A program made the position numbers and the translations under genes. Of a DNA stretch of 64,000 bases, positions 52,139 to 62,271 are shown piece after piece. The number at the start of each line of letters is the position of its first letter. The first letter of the stretch is position 1. The notes under the pieces were generated by a model. It was not told the origin of the DNA. It made no database searches and saw nothing but the letters and a program-made list of their open reading frames with translations. Origin of the DNA: Candidatus Roseilinea sp. (lineage in GTDB: Bacteria; Chloroflexota; Anaerolineae; J036; Brachytrichaceae); NCBI GenBank assembly GCA_025998955.1, contig AP024676.1, forward strand, positions 4,586,001 through 4,650,000, written 5' to 3'.

Positions 52139-54136
52139 ATGTCCGTGATCGAAGAGGTGAAGCGTCGCGTAGATATCGTCGAGGTGATCGGCAGCTACGT
52201 GAAGCTCTCGCGCAGCGGCCGGAACTACAAGGGCTTGTCGCCGTTCCAGAGCGAACGCACGCCGTCCTTCTTCGTCTTCCCCGACACGCAAACCTTCAAA
52301 GACTTCTCGAGCGGCGAACAGGGCGACGTGTTCTCCTTTCTGATGAAGAAGGAGGGATGGACGTTCGGCGAGGCGCTGCGCGAACTGGCACGCCGCGCCG
52401 GTGTGCAGCTCGAGGAACGCACGCCGGAGCAGCAGAAATCTGCCGACCATGCAGCGCGCCTGCGCGATGCGCTGGCGCAGGCAGCCGCCTACTTCCATCA
52501 TTTGCTGCTCACCGCGCCGCAGGCAGCCGCCTGTCGCGCTTACTTGCGCGAGAGGCGTCGCCTTGCCGATGAGACGATCACAACCTGGCAGCTCGGCTAT
52601 AGCCTGGCCGACTATCACGCCCTGTCGCACTACCTCACGGCGCGCGGCTTCAGCATGCAGGAGCTGATTGACGCCGGCTTGGTGATCGAGAACGAGGAAG
52701 GCCGGCGCTACGACCGCTTTCGCGGCCGGCTGATGATCCCAATTCACGACGCAAAAGGGCAGGTGGTCGGCTTTGGGTCGCGTTCGCTCGACGGCAGCGA
52801 GCCGAAATACATGAACTCGCCACAGACGGCCGTATTCGACAAGGGCCGCTTGCTGTTCGGCCTGCATCGTGCCCGAAGCGCCATCCACAACCAGCAAATT
52901 GCCGTGCTGGTCGAGGGCTACATGGACGTGATCGGTTGCCACCAGGCCGGCTTTGCCAACGTCGTGGCTGGCATGGGCACGTCACTCAGCGAGGACCAGT
53001 TTCGCACGCTGAAGCGGTTGGCCGCGCGCATCGTGCTGGCATTGGATGCCGATGCAGCAGGTGACCGCGCCGTCTTGCGCGGCGTAGAAGTCGCGCGGGA
53101 GGCGATGGATCGTGAGCTACAGCCGATGTTCGACCCGCGCGGCGTGATCCGACACGAATCGAAACTGAAAGCCGACATCCGAGTAGCTATCTTGCCGGAG
53201 GGCAAAGATCCCGACGAGCTGGTGCTGGAGTCACCCGAGCGGTGGCGCGAGGTTGTAGCCAATGCCCGGCCGGTGGTCGAGCACGTGATAGACGTCATTC
53301 TGCGGAGTCGGGACGTGTCCGATCCGCACGCCAAGTCGCAGGCGGTGCGAGCCGTCGCCCCCATCCTGCTCGATGCATCTGATCCGGTGCAATGGGACTT
53401 CTACGTTCAGTATCTGGCGCGTCGCCTGCAAATCAGCCCGCGCGCCGTGCTGGCGGTGATCAACGAAGTGGCGCGTGAGCTGCGATCGAGCAGGCAGGGA
53501 GCGGGGAGCGGAGATCAGGGGCCGGGGATGAGAGGACAGAGACCGGGGAACGGGGATCGAGAGTCAGGGGTCAGGGGGCGGGCGTCCGGTGGCGAGGGGC
53601 AGCACGCGAGTGTCAAGGAGCGCGATTGGGGCGCCGGACGTCGAGGGGCTGATAAGACCGACCTGGAGGCGCATCTGGTCGCGGCGTTGTGGCGGCGCCC
53701 CCAGTTGCTGCTGGATGCTAACGTCGCCTTGACCCGCGCTAATTTAGACGTGCTGGACGAACGTGACTTCACGAATCCGGCGATGCGCGAGGGATTTCGC
53801 CAACTCAGCCGCGTGGCGATGGGCGCGTTGCTGCCGCAGGGTGGGGGCGAGGAGCCGGAAGACTGGCTGGCGATCATTGCCGATTATGACGCGCTCGATC
53901 CCCTGGCAGCGGACGAAGCGCTGCTGCGCGAGGAGGTGGTGCGCACGGCACTCCGCCTGCGTGAACGCAACCTCATGCGCGATCGAATCAGTATCAATCT
54001 GATGATCGAAGAGGCGAAGCGCGCCAATGAAGTTGATGTTGCCGCACGGTATAATCTCGAACTGCATCGCGTGCTGACGCAACATCTGCGGGCACAAAAA
54101 GCGCTGCAGTTGCGCAGCGCGCTCAACGTGACCTGA
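52139..54136 (+). CDS. dnaG: DNA primase with zinc ligands lost and a heptamer insertion
   Basis: DnaG makes primers for replication. The N-terminal domain aligns with the zinc finger of other primases. However, at the usual CPFH it reads LSPFQSERTPSF (residues 33-44), and at the usual CFGCG it reads FKDFSSGEQGD, so none of the four ligands is present. The core is intact: YDRFRGRLMIPIHDAKGQVVGFGSR, AVLVEGYMDVIGCHQAGF and VLALDADAAGDRA (toprim). At about residues 454-482, between the core and the helicase-binding domain, an in-frame heptamer tract adds a Gly/Arg stretch. The sigma factor gene follows 25 bases later. Confidence 0.92.
   Translation: MSVIEEVKRRVDIVEVIGSYVKLSRSGRNYKGLSPFQSERTPSFFVFPDTQTFKDFSSGEQGDVFSFLMKKEGWTFGEALRELARRAGVQLEERTPEQQKSADHAARLRDALAQAAAYFHHLLLTAPQAAACRAYLRERRRLADETITTWQLGYSLADYHALSHYLTARGFSMQELIDAGLVIENEEGRRYDRFRGRLMIPIHDAKGQVVGFGSRSLDGSEPKYMNSPQTAVFDKGRLLFGLHRARSAIHNQQIAVLVEGYMDVIGCHQAGFANVVAGMGTSLSEDQFRTLKRLAARIVLALDADAAGDRAVLRGVEVAREAMDRELQPMFDPRGVIRHESKLKADIRVAILPEGKDPDELVLESPERWREVVANARPVVEHVIDVILRSRDVSDPHAKSQAVRAVAPILLDASDPVQWDFYVQYLARRLQISPRAVLAVINEVARELRSSRQGAGSGDQGPGMRGQRPGNGDRESGVRGRASGGEGQHASVKERDWGAGRRGADKTDLEAHLVAALWRRPQLLLDANVALTRANLDVLDERDFTNPAMREGFRQLSRVAMGALLPQGGGEEPEDWLAIIADYDALDPLAADEALLREEVVRTALRLRERNLMRDRISINLMIEEAKRANEVDVAARYNLELHRVLTQHLRAQKALQLRSALNVT
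53490..53580. repeat. Degenerate heptamer tract inside dnaG
   Basis: GGGAGCG, GGGAGCG, GAGATCA, GGGGCCG, GGGATGA and later GGGGAAC, GGGGATC and AGGGGTC units recur at seven-base steps. The tract is in frame in the linker of DnaG and is of the TCAGGG type seen at 4576. Confidence 0.75.
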
Positions 54137-54161
54137 TCGGTGTTGATCGTGCTCAAGAGGA

Positions 54162-55892
54162 ATGACGCCAGTGACTAGACCAACGCGCTCTAGCGCCTCC
54201 GCCAGATCCTCGCGAAGGGTCAAGCCGGCCAAGAAATCGGCCCCGCAGAAGAACGACCGTTCGACGAAGAACGGTATGCTGGGCCGTGATGATACGGATG
54301 AACCCGAAGCTGCTGCATTCGCCGACGAAGGTGCGGATGCGTCCTCTTCGTTCGTCCCCGAATCCGGCGACCTCGTCCTGGATACATCGGTCACCGACGC
54401 AGACCTGCTCGACCCTGCCGAGAATATAGAGGCCGAGGCGGAAGCGGCGGCGTATGCCCTGGCCGAGATGGACGACGAAGATGGGCTGGATGACCTCTCC
54501 GGCCTCGACTCGCGCCGGCTGGCCGAGATGGACGACTTGGATGGTTCCGATCCGGTGCGGATGTATCTGCGCGAGATCGGTTCGACGCCGCTGCTTACCG
54601 CGGATCAGGAGTTGCGCACCTGCGCAACCTTCGGCGCCGAGCAACTGGCGCGCCAGATTCACGCCGAGGCGCACGATCGCGGCCTGGTGTTCTGGCCGGT
54701 CGTCTATGAGCACCTGACGCGCTCCTGGCAAACCGTGCTCGACGAGTGCGCCGCGCGCAAAGTCGCTCCGCCCGCGTTGCCCGTGATCCTGCGCGACGCG
54801 CGCAATATGCCGTGGCATTACACCGATCCGCTTCCGTCGGATGTGCAACTGTATCTGCGCTCGCTCGGCTGGGGTCAGGATCAGACCGTCGAAAGGATCA
54901 GCAAGCCATTGTTCGAATTCGTCTTGGCCACGATCATCTTCCCGACCGCATTCGTCGAGCAGCTCGAGCAACATGTCGAGTATTCGTCGGCGTTGCCCGA
55001 ATGGGACGAGGCGAAAGTCTGGATGCCGTCGCCGGCTGACTGCGAGGATCACCTGCGCGAGGTTGAGCTGCGCGCCGAGGAAGCGAAAAGCTCGCTCACC
55101 CGCGCCAACCTGCGCCTGGTAGTCAGCATCGCCAAGCGCTACATCGGCCGGGGCATCTCGTTCATGGACTTGATCCAAGAAGGCAATATGGGCTTGCTGC
55201 GCGCCATTGAGAAATTCAACGCTTGGCGCGGTTTCAAATTCAGCACCTATGCCACGTGGTGGATCCGGCAGGCGATCAGCCGCTCTATCGCCGACCAAGC
55301 GCGCACCATCCGTATCCCGGTGCATCTGGTGGAGACGATCAACAAGCTCACCCGACTGCAGCGCCGTATGACGCAGGAGTTGGGCCAGGAGCCGACCACC
55401 GAGGACTTGGCGATGGAGATGGATTTGCTCGACGAGCGCGAGCTGGCAGCGATCATGGAAGCCCACGCCAGCGGCAAGCCGATTGACCCTGCGTTGGAGC
55501 GCAAGCTCGATCAAGCGGTCAAGCGCATCCAGCAGATTATGCGCGTGTCGCTGGAGCCGATCTCACTCGAATCGCCGGTCGGCTCGGAGCAGAACAGCTT
55601 GCTGGGCGAGTTCATCCCGGACGAAAGCGAGCTTTCGCCTTCCGACTCCGCCTCGCTGCAGATGCTCAAACAACAGGTGCGCGGCGTACTCAATAGCCTG
55701 AGCGACCGTGAACGCGAAGTGTTGGAAATGCGCTTCGGCTTCCGCGATGGCAAAACGCACACGCTGGAAGAAGTCGGCCGGACGTTCAACGTGACGCGCG
55801 AGCGGGTGCGGCAGATCGAAGCGAAGGCCTTGCGCAAGCTGCGCCATCCGCATCACAGCCGCCGGCTGCGCGATTATCTGAGTGATGTCTGA
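54162..55892 (+). CDS. Primary sigma factor (RpoD/SigA type)
   Basis: This 576-residue sigma-70 protein has an acidic Ser/Ala/Asp-rich N-terminus and region 1.2 ([17 protein letters not shown]) at about 128-144. A 140-residue spacer follows. Region 2 is at about 312-390, with [40 protein letters not shown] and [19 protein letters not shown]. Region 3 has [21 protein letters not shown], and region 4 has [50 protein letters not shown]. The dnaG-rpoD order is the classic macromolecular synthesis operon. Conserved region 2.4 and region 4.2 suggest standard -10/-35 promoters. Confidence 0.94.
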   Translation: MTPVTRPTRSSASARSSRRVKPAKKSAPQKNDRSTKNGMLGRDDTDEPEAAAFADEGADASSSFVPESGDLVLDTSVTDADLLDPAENIEAEAEAAAYALAEMDDEDGLDDLSGLDSRRLAEMDDLDGSDPVRMYLREIGSTPLLTADQELRTCATFGAEQLARQIHAEAHDRGLVFWPVVYEHLTRSWQTVLDECAARKVAPPALPVILRDARNMPWHYTDPLPSDVQLYLRSLGWGQDQTVERISKPLFEFVLATIIFPTAFVEQLEQHVEYSSALPEWDEAKVWMPSPADCEDHLREVELRAEEAKSSLTRANLRLVVSIAKRYIGRGISFMDLIQEGNMGLLRAIEKFNAWRGFKFSTYATWWIRQAISRSIADQARTIRIPVHLVETINKLTRLQRRMTQELGQEPTTEDLAMEMDLLDERELAAIMEAHASGKPIDPALERKLDQAVKRIQQIMRVSLEPISLESPVGSEQNSLLGEFIPDESELSPSDSASLQMLKQQVRGVLNSLSDREREVLEMRFGFRDGKTHTLEEVGRTFNVTRERVRQIEAKALRKLRHPHHSRRLRDYLSDV

Positions 55893-56192
55893 GTCACTGC
55901 CCGATCCGGCGGAGTGGCAGCAGCTCTACTTGATCGCACAGGTCCCGCCCGAGAAGCGTCCGCTGGCGATGGCCGAGGACGCGGAATGGGTGAGGGCCGG
56001 ATTGCGCGGCGCGATTCACAAGCGGCATCCCGAGCGATCTCAGCGCGAGTTGAACCGGCGTGTGCTCGCTTGCGTCACCCCCTGCGCGGAATCACGGTCG
56101 AAGAACTGCTGCGCCGATGGGATTGATCGGATCCTACTTTGGTCGCGAAGGCGCGTTCGAGCGCGCAGGCCAGGTGAAGCAGTTGCGGCGCT
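55885..56192 (+). pseudogene. Small unknown gene with two frame changes
   Basis: The ATG at 55885 overlaps the sigma factor stop by eight bases and starts [20 protein letters not shown] and the following 43 residues in one frame. The next coherent piece, RLRHPLRGITVEELLRRW, is in another frame, and GLIGSYFGREGAFERAGQVK is in a third, ending in TAG at 56192. Removing one or two bases at each junction restores a roughly 100-residue protein. It is either a decayed gene or has sequencing errors. The function is not known. Confidence 0.55.
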
Positions 56193-56532
56193 AGCTCGCC
56201 GATGATCGTTCGCGCGCCCGCCGCAGCTTCTGATAGACGATCGCTTCGGCGTCGAAGATGCGCATGTCCACGCGCAAATGATCGTTGACCACGACGCCTT
56301 CGGTTTCCAAGCGGCGCCGCTGCTCGTCCGGCGCGTATTGATTCGAGATGCGACCCTGCGCGTTGATCACGCGCCACCACGGCACGCGCGTGTTGGCCGG
56401 CAGCGCGTGTAGCGCGAAGCCGACGTAGCGCGCCGATCGCGGACTACCGCACTGGCGCGCTACGCCGCTGTAGCTCATCACCATACCCTTCGGGATGAGC
56501 CTCACCACGCGATACACATCCTCGAACTTCAT
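56191..56532 (-). CDS. Alkyltransferase-like protein (ATL, MGMT fold)
   Basis: The 113-residue protein begins MKFEDVYRVVRLIPKGMVMSYSGVARQCG, which is the helix-turn-helix DNA-binding fold of O6-alkylguanine alkyltransferases. The usual active-site PCHRV sequence reads PWWRVINAQGRIS, with tryptophan in place of the acceptor cysteine. ATL proteins of this kind bind alkylated guanine and pass it to nucleotide excision repair instead of repairing it. The start at 56532 is chosen because it fits the family. The stop overlaps the end of the decayed gene. Confidence 0.9.
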   Translation of the reverse strand: MKFEDVYRVVRLIPKGMVMSYSGVARQCGSPRSARYVGFALHALPANTRVPWWRVINAQGRISNQYAPDEQRRRLETEGVVVNDHLRVDMRIFDAEAIVYQKLRRARERSSAS

Positions 56533-56630
56533 GTTCGCGGTCTCTGATCCACGCAGGAACGCAAAGCCACACGAAGTGAAATGCCACACACCTGCGCGTG
56601 CTTCGCGGCCTTCGTGGTTCGGTGCGTGGA

Positions 56631-58238
56631 TCAAATCAAGCCGAAGTCTTTGGCGATAATGCGCGCGGTCATCTTGGCGCTCATCATGACGCTGGGCGTG
56701 CCACCGCCCGGCTGTGTGCTTGCGCCCACCAGGTAAAGGTTTTCGATGTCTTCGCTCTTGTTGTGTGGCCGGAAGTAGGCCGTTTGCAGCAGGGTCGGCT
56801 CCGGCCCGAAGGCGTTGCCCAGATAGCTGTTCAGGCCGTGCTCGAAGTAATCCGGCGTGATGTAGCTCTTGTAGACCAGGCGCTCGCACAGGCCGGGGAT
56901 ATAGCCCGCTTCATCGAGGAAGCGCAGCGCCTTGTCCACGAAGGCGTCGCCGATCTTCGACCAGTTCAGGCCGCTCAGGTTGTTCGGCACGGGCACAAGT
57001 GTGTAGGCGGCGTGATGGCCAGGCGGCGCCAGGCTGGGGTCGGTGACCGTTGGGACATGCAGATAGTGCGACATGTCCGGCGCAAGCACCCGGCGGTCGA
57101 AGATGTCGCGGAGCAGGTCCTCGTAGCGCGGGCTGAGGATGATGTTGTGATGGCGCAGATGCAGGTCGAGGTTATCCGCGCGGAATCCGAAGTAAATCAC
57201 GACCAGCGACATGGACTGGCGCATGCGCTTGGCGCGCGCGTCGGTGTTGAACAGCCGATAGTGCGGTTCGATCAGCTTCATGTAGGTGTGCGCGTAGTCG
57301 CCGTTCGAGACGACGATGTCGGCGCGCAGTTGCGTCCCGTCGGCCAACTCCACGCCGCGTGCGATGCGACGGTCGAAGCGCCCGCGCGGCGGCGCGCCAT
57401 TCGGACCGGCGACCAAAATGCGCTTCACTTCGCTGTTGTAGCGAATCGTGCCGCCGAGTTCCTCGAACTTCTGCACGAAGCCGCGCACCAGCGCCCCGGT
57501 GCCGCCCATGGCGAAGTGAATGCCCCACGTCTTCTCCACGAAGTGGATCATGGCGTAGATGGCCGGCACGGCCAGCGGGTTGCCGCCGATCAGCAGCGGC
57601 TCGAAGCTGAAGATCTGGCGCAGCTTGTCGTTCTTGAAATATTTGCTGGTGAACGAGAACAGCGTGCGCACGGCGTCGAGCTTGAGCAGGTCCGGCATGA
57701 CGGCCAGCATCGCGCCAAGGCTGTCGAAGTAGGTGTAGCCGAGCTGCAGAAAGCCGCGCTCGAAAATCGCCTTGGCTGCGGCATGGAAGCGCTCGTAGCC
57801 TTCCAGGTCGTCCGGCGCGATGGCTTTGATCTGCGCGCGTGTGTGATCGCGATCGCCGTCGTAGTCGAAGTGCGAGCCGTCGTCGAAATAGATCCGGTAG
57901 AAGGGCTTGATCGGGATGATCTGGACGTAGCGCGAGGTGTGAGGCAGCGCCTCTCCGCTGCCGTTTTGCGGCGCGAGGACATGCGGCGGAAAGTCCGGCT
58001 TATCCAGGTTGTGCACGCCGCGTTCCAGCGCGAATAACTCTTCGATGAAGTGGGGCACAGTGATGACCGTCGGCCCCATGTCGAAGGTGAACCCTTGTGC
58101 GCGGCGCACATAGGCCCGGCCGCCTGGGCCGTCCAGCTTCTCGACGATCGTGGTGTCGAACCCCAAGCTCTGCAGGCGGATGCCGAGCGCAAGGCCGCCG
58201 ATGCCCGAACCGATGATGATTGCCTTTCGTTGAGTCAT
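56631..58238 (-). CDS. Phytoene desaturase-family FAD oxidoreductase
   Basis: CrtI-type enzymes introduce double bases into carotenoid chains with FAD. The protein of 535 residues starts with the ATG at 58238 ([34 protein letters not shown]), the GxGxxG FAD motif. It continues with [24 protein letters not shown] and ends with [24 protein letters not shown], the CrtI C-terminal signature. No crtB or other carotenoid gene is next to it, so the pathway is unknown. CrtI, CrtN or a carotenoid isomerase-like relative are possible. Confidence 0.85.
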   Translation of the reverse strand: MTQRKAIIIGSGIGGLALGIRLQSLGFDTTIVEKLDGPGGRAYVRRAQGFTFDMGPTVITVPHFIEELFALERGVHNLDKPDFPPHVLAPQNGSGEALPHTSRYVQIIPIKPFYRIYFDDGSHFDYDGDRDHTRAQIKAIAPDDLEGYERFHAAAKAIFERGFLQLGYTYFDSLGAMLAVMPDLLKLDAVRTLFSFTSKYFKNDKLRQIFSFEPLLIGGNPLAVPAIYAMIHFVEKTWGIHFAMGGTGALVRGFVQKFEELGGTIRYNSEVKRILVAGPNGAPPRGRFDRRIARGVELADGTQLRADIVVSNGDYAHTYMKLIEPHYRLFNTDARAKRMRQSMSLVVIYFGFRADNLDLHLRHHNIILSPRYEDLLRDIFDRRVLAPDMSHYLHVPTVTDPSLAPPGHHAAYTLVPVPNNLSGLNWSKIGDAFVDKALRFLDEAGYIPGLCERLVYKSYITPDYFEHGLNSYLGNAFGPEPTLLQTAYFRPHNKSEDIENLYLVGASTQPGGGTPSVMMSAKMTARIIAKDFGLI

Positions 58239-58388
58239 AGTTTCACCAACCCTTTGTTGCAAACCGATCGCTGTGCATTGTCATCCGCGTTTTGAAGAGC
58301 AGGCTGAGTGGGCGCTTCACCGCGCCGGGCCTATCGCATGGTGCGGCTCGTCGAGTGGAGGTTTGTCTTTTGTGAGGATTGCGCTCGC

Positions 58389-59978
58389 TCACAACGTCAT
58401 CTGCTTGACCCACACCACTTCCGGCAGGTCGCGCAGCGCCTTCATCGCGTAATCCGGCACAGGGTTGTCCAGGTTGATGAACGACAGAGCGCGATCGCCG
58501 GGCTTGGTGCGGCCCAAGCGGTATTCGGCGATGTTCACGTAGTTTGCGCCAAGGATGGTGCCGACGCGCCCGATCACGCCCGGTACGTCGCGCGAGGAGA
58601 TCACCAGCACCAGCCCCTCCGGCACGGCATCAATGCGGAAGTGATCTATCTGCACGATGTGCGGCTCGGTACCGTCGAACAGCGTGCCGGCGATGACGCG
58701 CTCTTCTCGATCCGTGGTGACGCGGCAGGACACCAAGTTGGTGTAATCGCTGCTGGTCAAATTCAGCGCCTGGGTCACGACGATGCCGCGCTCGTTAGCG
58801 ATGACCGGCGCGTTGACGTAGTTCACCTTTTCGCCGCCCAGGATCGGCTCCAGCAAGCCGCGCAGCAGCGCGACGGTCAGCGGCTTGACGTGTGGCGCGA
58901 CGTCGGTCCCGCGATATTCGACCTCGACGCGCGAGAGCCGGCCTTCCATCAGCCCCGCTTGTAGCCGCCCCAGCTTCTCCGCCAGTTTCAGGTATGGCCG
59001 GATGATCGGCCAGGCAGCCGGGTCAATCGGCGGGAAGTTCACCGCGTTGCGCACGTCGCGTTCGTGCAGAGCGTCCAGCACCTGCTCAGCGATCTGGATC
59101 GAAACGTCGCGCTGCGCCTCAGCAGTGCTGGCGCCCAGATGCGGCGTCAAGACGACGTTCGGCAGTTTGAGCAGCGGCGAGTCGGCGGGCAGAGGTTCCT
59201 CTTCGAATACGTCCAGCGCTGCGCCGGCCAGCTTACCGCTGACCAGCGCGTCATAGAGCGCCTGCGAGTCCACCAGCGCGCCCCGGGCGACGTTGACTAC
59301 ACGTGCACCGGTTTTCATCTTGGCGATGGCTGCTGCGTCCAACAGGCCGCGGCTGCCTTGGGTGAGCGAAGAATGCAGCGTGACGAAATCGCTCTGCGCC
59401 AACAGCTCGTCGAGCGAGACCAGGATCACCTTGTTCGCGCGCGCTGCCTCTTCGCTGACGTAGGGGTCGTAGGCGATGACCTCCATGCCGAAGCACTGGG
59501 CGCGTTTGGCGACCTGCGTGCCGATCCGGCCGAGGCCGATCACACCCAGCGTCTTGCCTTGTAACTGCACGCCCATGAACTTGCTGCGCGTCCACTCGCC
59601 GCGACGCAGCGATGCATCGGCCTGCGGGATGTTGCGGGCGAGCGCCAGCATCATGGCGATGGTGTGCTCGCACGTCGCCGTGGTGTTGGCCTGCGGCGTG
59701 TTCATGACGATGATGCCGCGGTGCGTCGCGGCTTCTACATCTATCGTGTCTACGCCGATGCCGGCGCGGCCGATCACGCGCAGCTTGCTGCCCCGCGCGA
59801 TCACCTCGGCGTCCACCCTGGTTTCGCTGCGCACGATCAGCGCGTGGTACTCGGTAATTCGCTCGAGCAATTCGGCCCGCGGCATCCTCTTTACCACGTC
59901 CACGTGCACAGAAGGGTCGTTGTGCAACAATTCCAGACCGGCTGCAGAGAGATCGTCTGGGATCAGGATGTTGAACAT
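58389..59978 (-). CDS. serA: D-3-phosphoglycerate dehydrogenase
   Basis: SerA oxidises 3-phosphoglycerate to start serine synthesis. The 529 residues match the long form with four domains. The substrate domain begins NILIPDDLSAAGLELL. The NAD domain has GKTLGVIGLGRIGTQVAKRAQCFG, and the catalytic pieces are NVARGALVDSQALY (Arg), DVFEEEPLPADSPLL (Glu) and LTPHLGASTAEAQ (His). The intervening allosteric-substrate-binding domain is near 320-440, and the C-terminal ACT domain starts at DHFRIDAVPEGLVLVISSRDVPGVIGRVG. Divergent from the next small gene. Confidence 0.96.
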   Translation of the reverse strand: MFNILIPDDLSAAGLELLHNDPSVHVDVVKRMPRAELLERITEYHALIVRSETRVDAEVIARGSKLRVIGRAGIGVDTIDVEAATHRGIIVMNTPQANTTATCEHTIAMMLALARNIPQADASLRRGEWTRSKFMGVQLQGKTLGVIGLGRIGTQVAKRAQCFGMEVIAYDPYVSEEAARANKVILVSLDELLAQSDFVTLHSSLTQGSRGLLDAAAIAKMKTGARVVNVARGALVDSQALYDALVSGKLAGAALDVFEEEPLPADSPLLKLPNVVLTPHLGASTAEAQRDVSIQIAEQVLDALHERDVRNAVNFPPIDPAAWPIIRPYLKLAEKLGRLQAGLMEGRLSRVEVEYRGTDVAPHVKPLTVALLRGLLEPILGGEKVNYVNAPVIANERGIVVTQALNLTSSDYTNLVSCRVTTDREERVIAGTLFDGTEPHIVQIDHFRIDAVPEGLVLVISSRDVPGVIGRVGTILGANYVNIAEYRLGRTKPGDRALSFINLDNPVPDYAMKALRDLPEVVWVKQMTL

Positions 59979-60025
59979 TGCGAGCGCGATTATAGGTGGA
60001 CGTTGTCGTAGTAAAGTAAGCCCTG

Positions 60026-60448
60026 ATGCGCCGGTGGAGTCGGGAAGTCGCGCGCGACGTCGTCTGTGCGGCCTGCGTCGCCGCGCTGTCTATCGCGCCG
60101 CTGGCCTGGCTCCAAGCGACGGATCGCTCGGTGACGCTGGAAGAAGGCGATGCGGTGTGGTTGCTAAAAGCCGAGATCGAAGCCACCTTCGGCGCGCCGG
60201 TCGAACTCACGCTCGAAGACCCTGGTCCTGTCTTGCGCGTGACCTTCACCGATGCTCGCTATCTGGCGCTGAGCGCATCCCACCGGCATGCCAAGGCGCG
60301 CGAGATCGCACGGCGCATGATGTGGCGCTATCGCGGTGACCGGCGGGTGCGTGGTTACATCGTCGAATTCGCCGCCGCGGGCATGTTCGGGCTACATTCG
60401 CAAGAGGGCATGAGTTCGTTTGCCTTTCTGCGCTATCAGCTCCGGTAG
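60026..60448 (+). CDS. Hypothetical protein with N-terminal membrane anchor
   Basis: The 140-residue frame has one hydrophobic stretch near the start (VVCAACVAALSIAPLAWLQA), followed by a charged domain with EGDAVWLLKAEIEATFGAPVELTLEDPGPVLRVTF and AREIARRMMWRYRGDRRVRGYIVEF. I do not recognise a family. It is 17 bases before recO on the same strand and may be co-transcribed with it. Confidence 0.6.
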   Translation: MRRWSREVARDVVCAACVAALSIAPLAWLQATDRSVTLEEGDAVWLLKAEIEATFGAPVELTLEDPGPVLRVTFTDARYLALSASHRHAKAREIARRMMWRYRGDRRVRGYIVEFAAAGMFGLHSQEGMSSFAFLRYQLR

Positions 60449-60465
60449 CGGGTAAACTGCTCTGT

Positions 60466-61242
60466 ATGAATAGGACGCGCACCTACGCCACCGAAGCGGT
60501 CGTGATGCGCCGCGACGATTACGGTGAAGCTGACCGCCTCGTCACGCTGCTGACGCCCGATTACGGCAAGTTGCGCGTCCTGGCCAAGGGCGCGCGCAAG
60601 CCGACGTCGCGCAAGGCCGGCCACATCGAGCTGTTCACGCGCACCCGGCTGTTGTTGGTGAAGGGACGCACCTTCGACCTGATCACGCAGGCCGAGCTGA
60701 TCGAGGCGCATCGCCCGCTGCGCGAAGAGATGCAGCGCGGCGCGCTGGCGCACTACCTGTGCGAGCTGGCCGACCGGTTCGCGCCCGAAGGCAGCGACGC
60801 TGCGCCGTTATACGACCTATTGGCCGAGGGGCTGAGCTGGCTGTGCGAGGCGCCCGATCCACGACTCGCAGCGCGCTACTTCGAGCTGCGCCTGCTCACG
60901 CTGGAGGGGTACCGGCCGGAGCTGTTTCGCTGTGCGCGCACGCACGCGCCGCTGACCGACGATGTGCGCGGCGCGCCGGTGGCGTTCTCCCCCTCGGAAG
61001 GCGGCGTGCTCTCTGACGAAGCGGCGCTGCCGGTGCGCGATGTGTTTCGCCTGAGCCGTAGCGGCCTGGCGCTGATGCGCATGTTGCAGACGCAGCCGTT
61101 CGAGGTGGTGCAGGCGCTCGATGTTTCGCGCGACCTGCACGAGCACGTTGAGCGCGCGCTGCAGCTCTACATCAGCGCCATCTTAGAACGCCGGCCCAGG
61201 ACGGCGGCATTCCTGGATCGCTTGGCGCGCGAGATGCGCTAG
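60466..61242 (+). CDS. recO: DNA repair protein RecO
   Basis: RecO helps RecF and RecR load RecA on gapped DNA. The N-terminal OB fold is visible as ATEAVVMRRDDYGEADRLVTLLTPDYGKLRVLAKGARKPTSRKAGHIELF. A helical part follows (REEMQRGALAHYLCELADRFAPEG, ARYFELRLLTLEGYRPELFRC). Most RecO proteins have a CxxC-like zinc site after this, and here only one cysteine (FRCARTH) remains, so zinc binding is doubtful. The 258-residue length is normal. A tRNA-Arg gene follows after 16 bases. Confidence 0.93.
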   Translation: MNRTRTYATEAVVMRRDDYGEADRLVTLLTPDYGKLRVLAKGARKPTSRKAGHIELFTRTRLLLVKGRTFDLITQAELIEAHRPLREEMQRGALAHYLCELADRFAPEGSDAAPLYDLLAEGLSWLCEAPDPRLAARYFELRLLTLEGYRPELFRCARTHAPLTDDVRGAPVAFSPSEGGVLSDEAALPVRDVFRLSRSGLALMRMLQTQPFEVVQALDVSRDLHEHVERALQLYISAILERRPRTAAFLDRLAREMR

Positions 61243-61258
61243 AATGCGCTTTGAAGAA

Positions 61259-61332
61259 GCCCGCGTAGTTCAATCGGATAGAACAGCGCCGTCCTAAGGC
61301 GCGTGTTGTGGGTTCGAGTCCTGCCGCGGGCG
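61259..61332 (+). tRNA. tRNA-Arg (CCU)
   Basis: The acceptor stem GCCCGCG pairs with CGCGGGC. The anticodon arm is GCGCC-GTCCTAA-GGCGC with anticodon CCT (61293-61295), and the T arm has GGTTCGAGTCC. The 74-base class I gene ends in the discriminator G. CCA is not encoded. Confidence 0.95.
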
Positions 61333-61359
61333 TTGATTCGAGCTGGGCGTCACATCGGC

Positions 61360-62271
61360 TCAGAAATTCTGCACCGAAGCCGATTCCCCTAACCGCTTCG
61401 CCTCCTCCTCCAGCATTTGTTGTTGGATGCGCACGCGTTCCGGCACGATCTTCTCGCGCGGGGCGGTGGGCCGAAAGTCGTAGCCTTGCTCCGGGCTGAT
61501 GCCCAGCCCGCGCAGCACAGCCAGCTCCACCAACGAATAGTCGGCCGGGTTGTCGCGCTTGAAGCACATCGGCGCCTTCAGCGCGATGGGCGGGTTGGTG
61601 ATGATGCGTACTCGGTCGGCATGGTTGAACGATGCCGTATGAATCATGTACGGATGCATGAGATACACGTCGCCCACGCGTCCGGTGGCCTCAACGAAGT
61701 CATGACACGCAGCGACGAAAGACGCGTTGGGAAATGCGTAGGGATGCACGCCCTCGGGATGGTCGGCCAAATAGCGCGCGACGTGCGGCACCGAATCGCA
61801 GGCGAGGAAAGTGCCGCCTCCCTGTGGTTCGATGTCACTCCACAACACGATGGTGAGCAGGGCTTGCTCCGGGCTATCCAGGAAGTGCAGGAAGAAATCG
61901 CCGTCTTTGTGCCAGCCGGGGGCCGCCGGCGAGGGCGGAATCCATTCTCGGTCGGCGCCGTCGTTGAAGTTGACGATGAAGGCATCCGACCAGCGCGCCG
62001 GCTGAGCGATGCGCTCCTCCCCGCCGCACAGGAAGCATATCGCCTCCCAAGCTTTGGGCGCGAAGGTCTTGATCTCGAATCGCCGGCGGGCCGGCATATG
62101 CACGCGCGACTGCTTCCATGTGCTGCGGTCGTCGCGATCGTAGCCCAGTCGCGGCCAAATTAGGTCGGTGAGTTGCGCGGCAGCTTCGCGGCTGAAGCAA
62201 TCGTGTAGCACGATGAAGCCGCGGCTGAGAAATTGCTCGACTTGTTCGGGGGTGAGTGGGTCAGTCGCCAT
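61360..62271 (-). CDS. Phytanoyl-CoA dioxygenase (PhyH)-family protein
   Basis: The 303-residue protein has the PhyH opening LTPEQVEQFLSRGFIVLHDCFS and the iron-binding HxD in GWHKDGDFFLHFLD. The distal histidine is in HPYMIHTASFNHA, followed by the oxoglutarate-binding RVRIITNPPIAL. It is a predicted Fe(II)/2-oxoglutarate oxygenase with a small-molecule substrate that the sequence does not reveal. The end of the next upstream gene overlaps the start by 11 bases, so they may be translated as a pair. Confidence 0.9.
   Translation of the reverse strand: MATDPLTPEQVEQFLSRGFIVLHDCFSREAAAQLTDLIWPRLGYDRDDRSTWKQSRVHMPARRRFEIKTFAPKAWEAICFLCGGEERIAQPARWSDAFIVNFNDGADREWIPPSPAAPGWHKDGDFFLHFLDSPEQALLTIVLWSDIEPQGGGTFLACDSVPHVARYLADHPEGVHPYAFPNASFVAACHDFVEATGRVGDVYLMHPYMIHTASFNHADRVRIITNPPIALKAPMCFKRDNPADYSLVELAVLRGLGISPEQGYDFRPTAPREKIVPERVRIQQQMLEEEAKRLGESASVQNF

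Noticed and set aside
50540-52942. Very long minus-strand open frame of 800 codons opposite the secreted protein gene and dnaG
   Set aside because: It is the antisense of two clear genes, has no family motif, and its length is due to GC-rich codon bias.
56598-58037. Plus-strand open frame of 479 codons opposite the crtI-like gene
   Set aside because: No motif, antisense of an obvious FAD enzyme. A GC-rich shadow.
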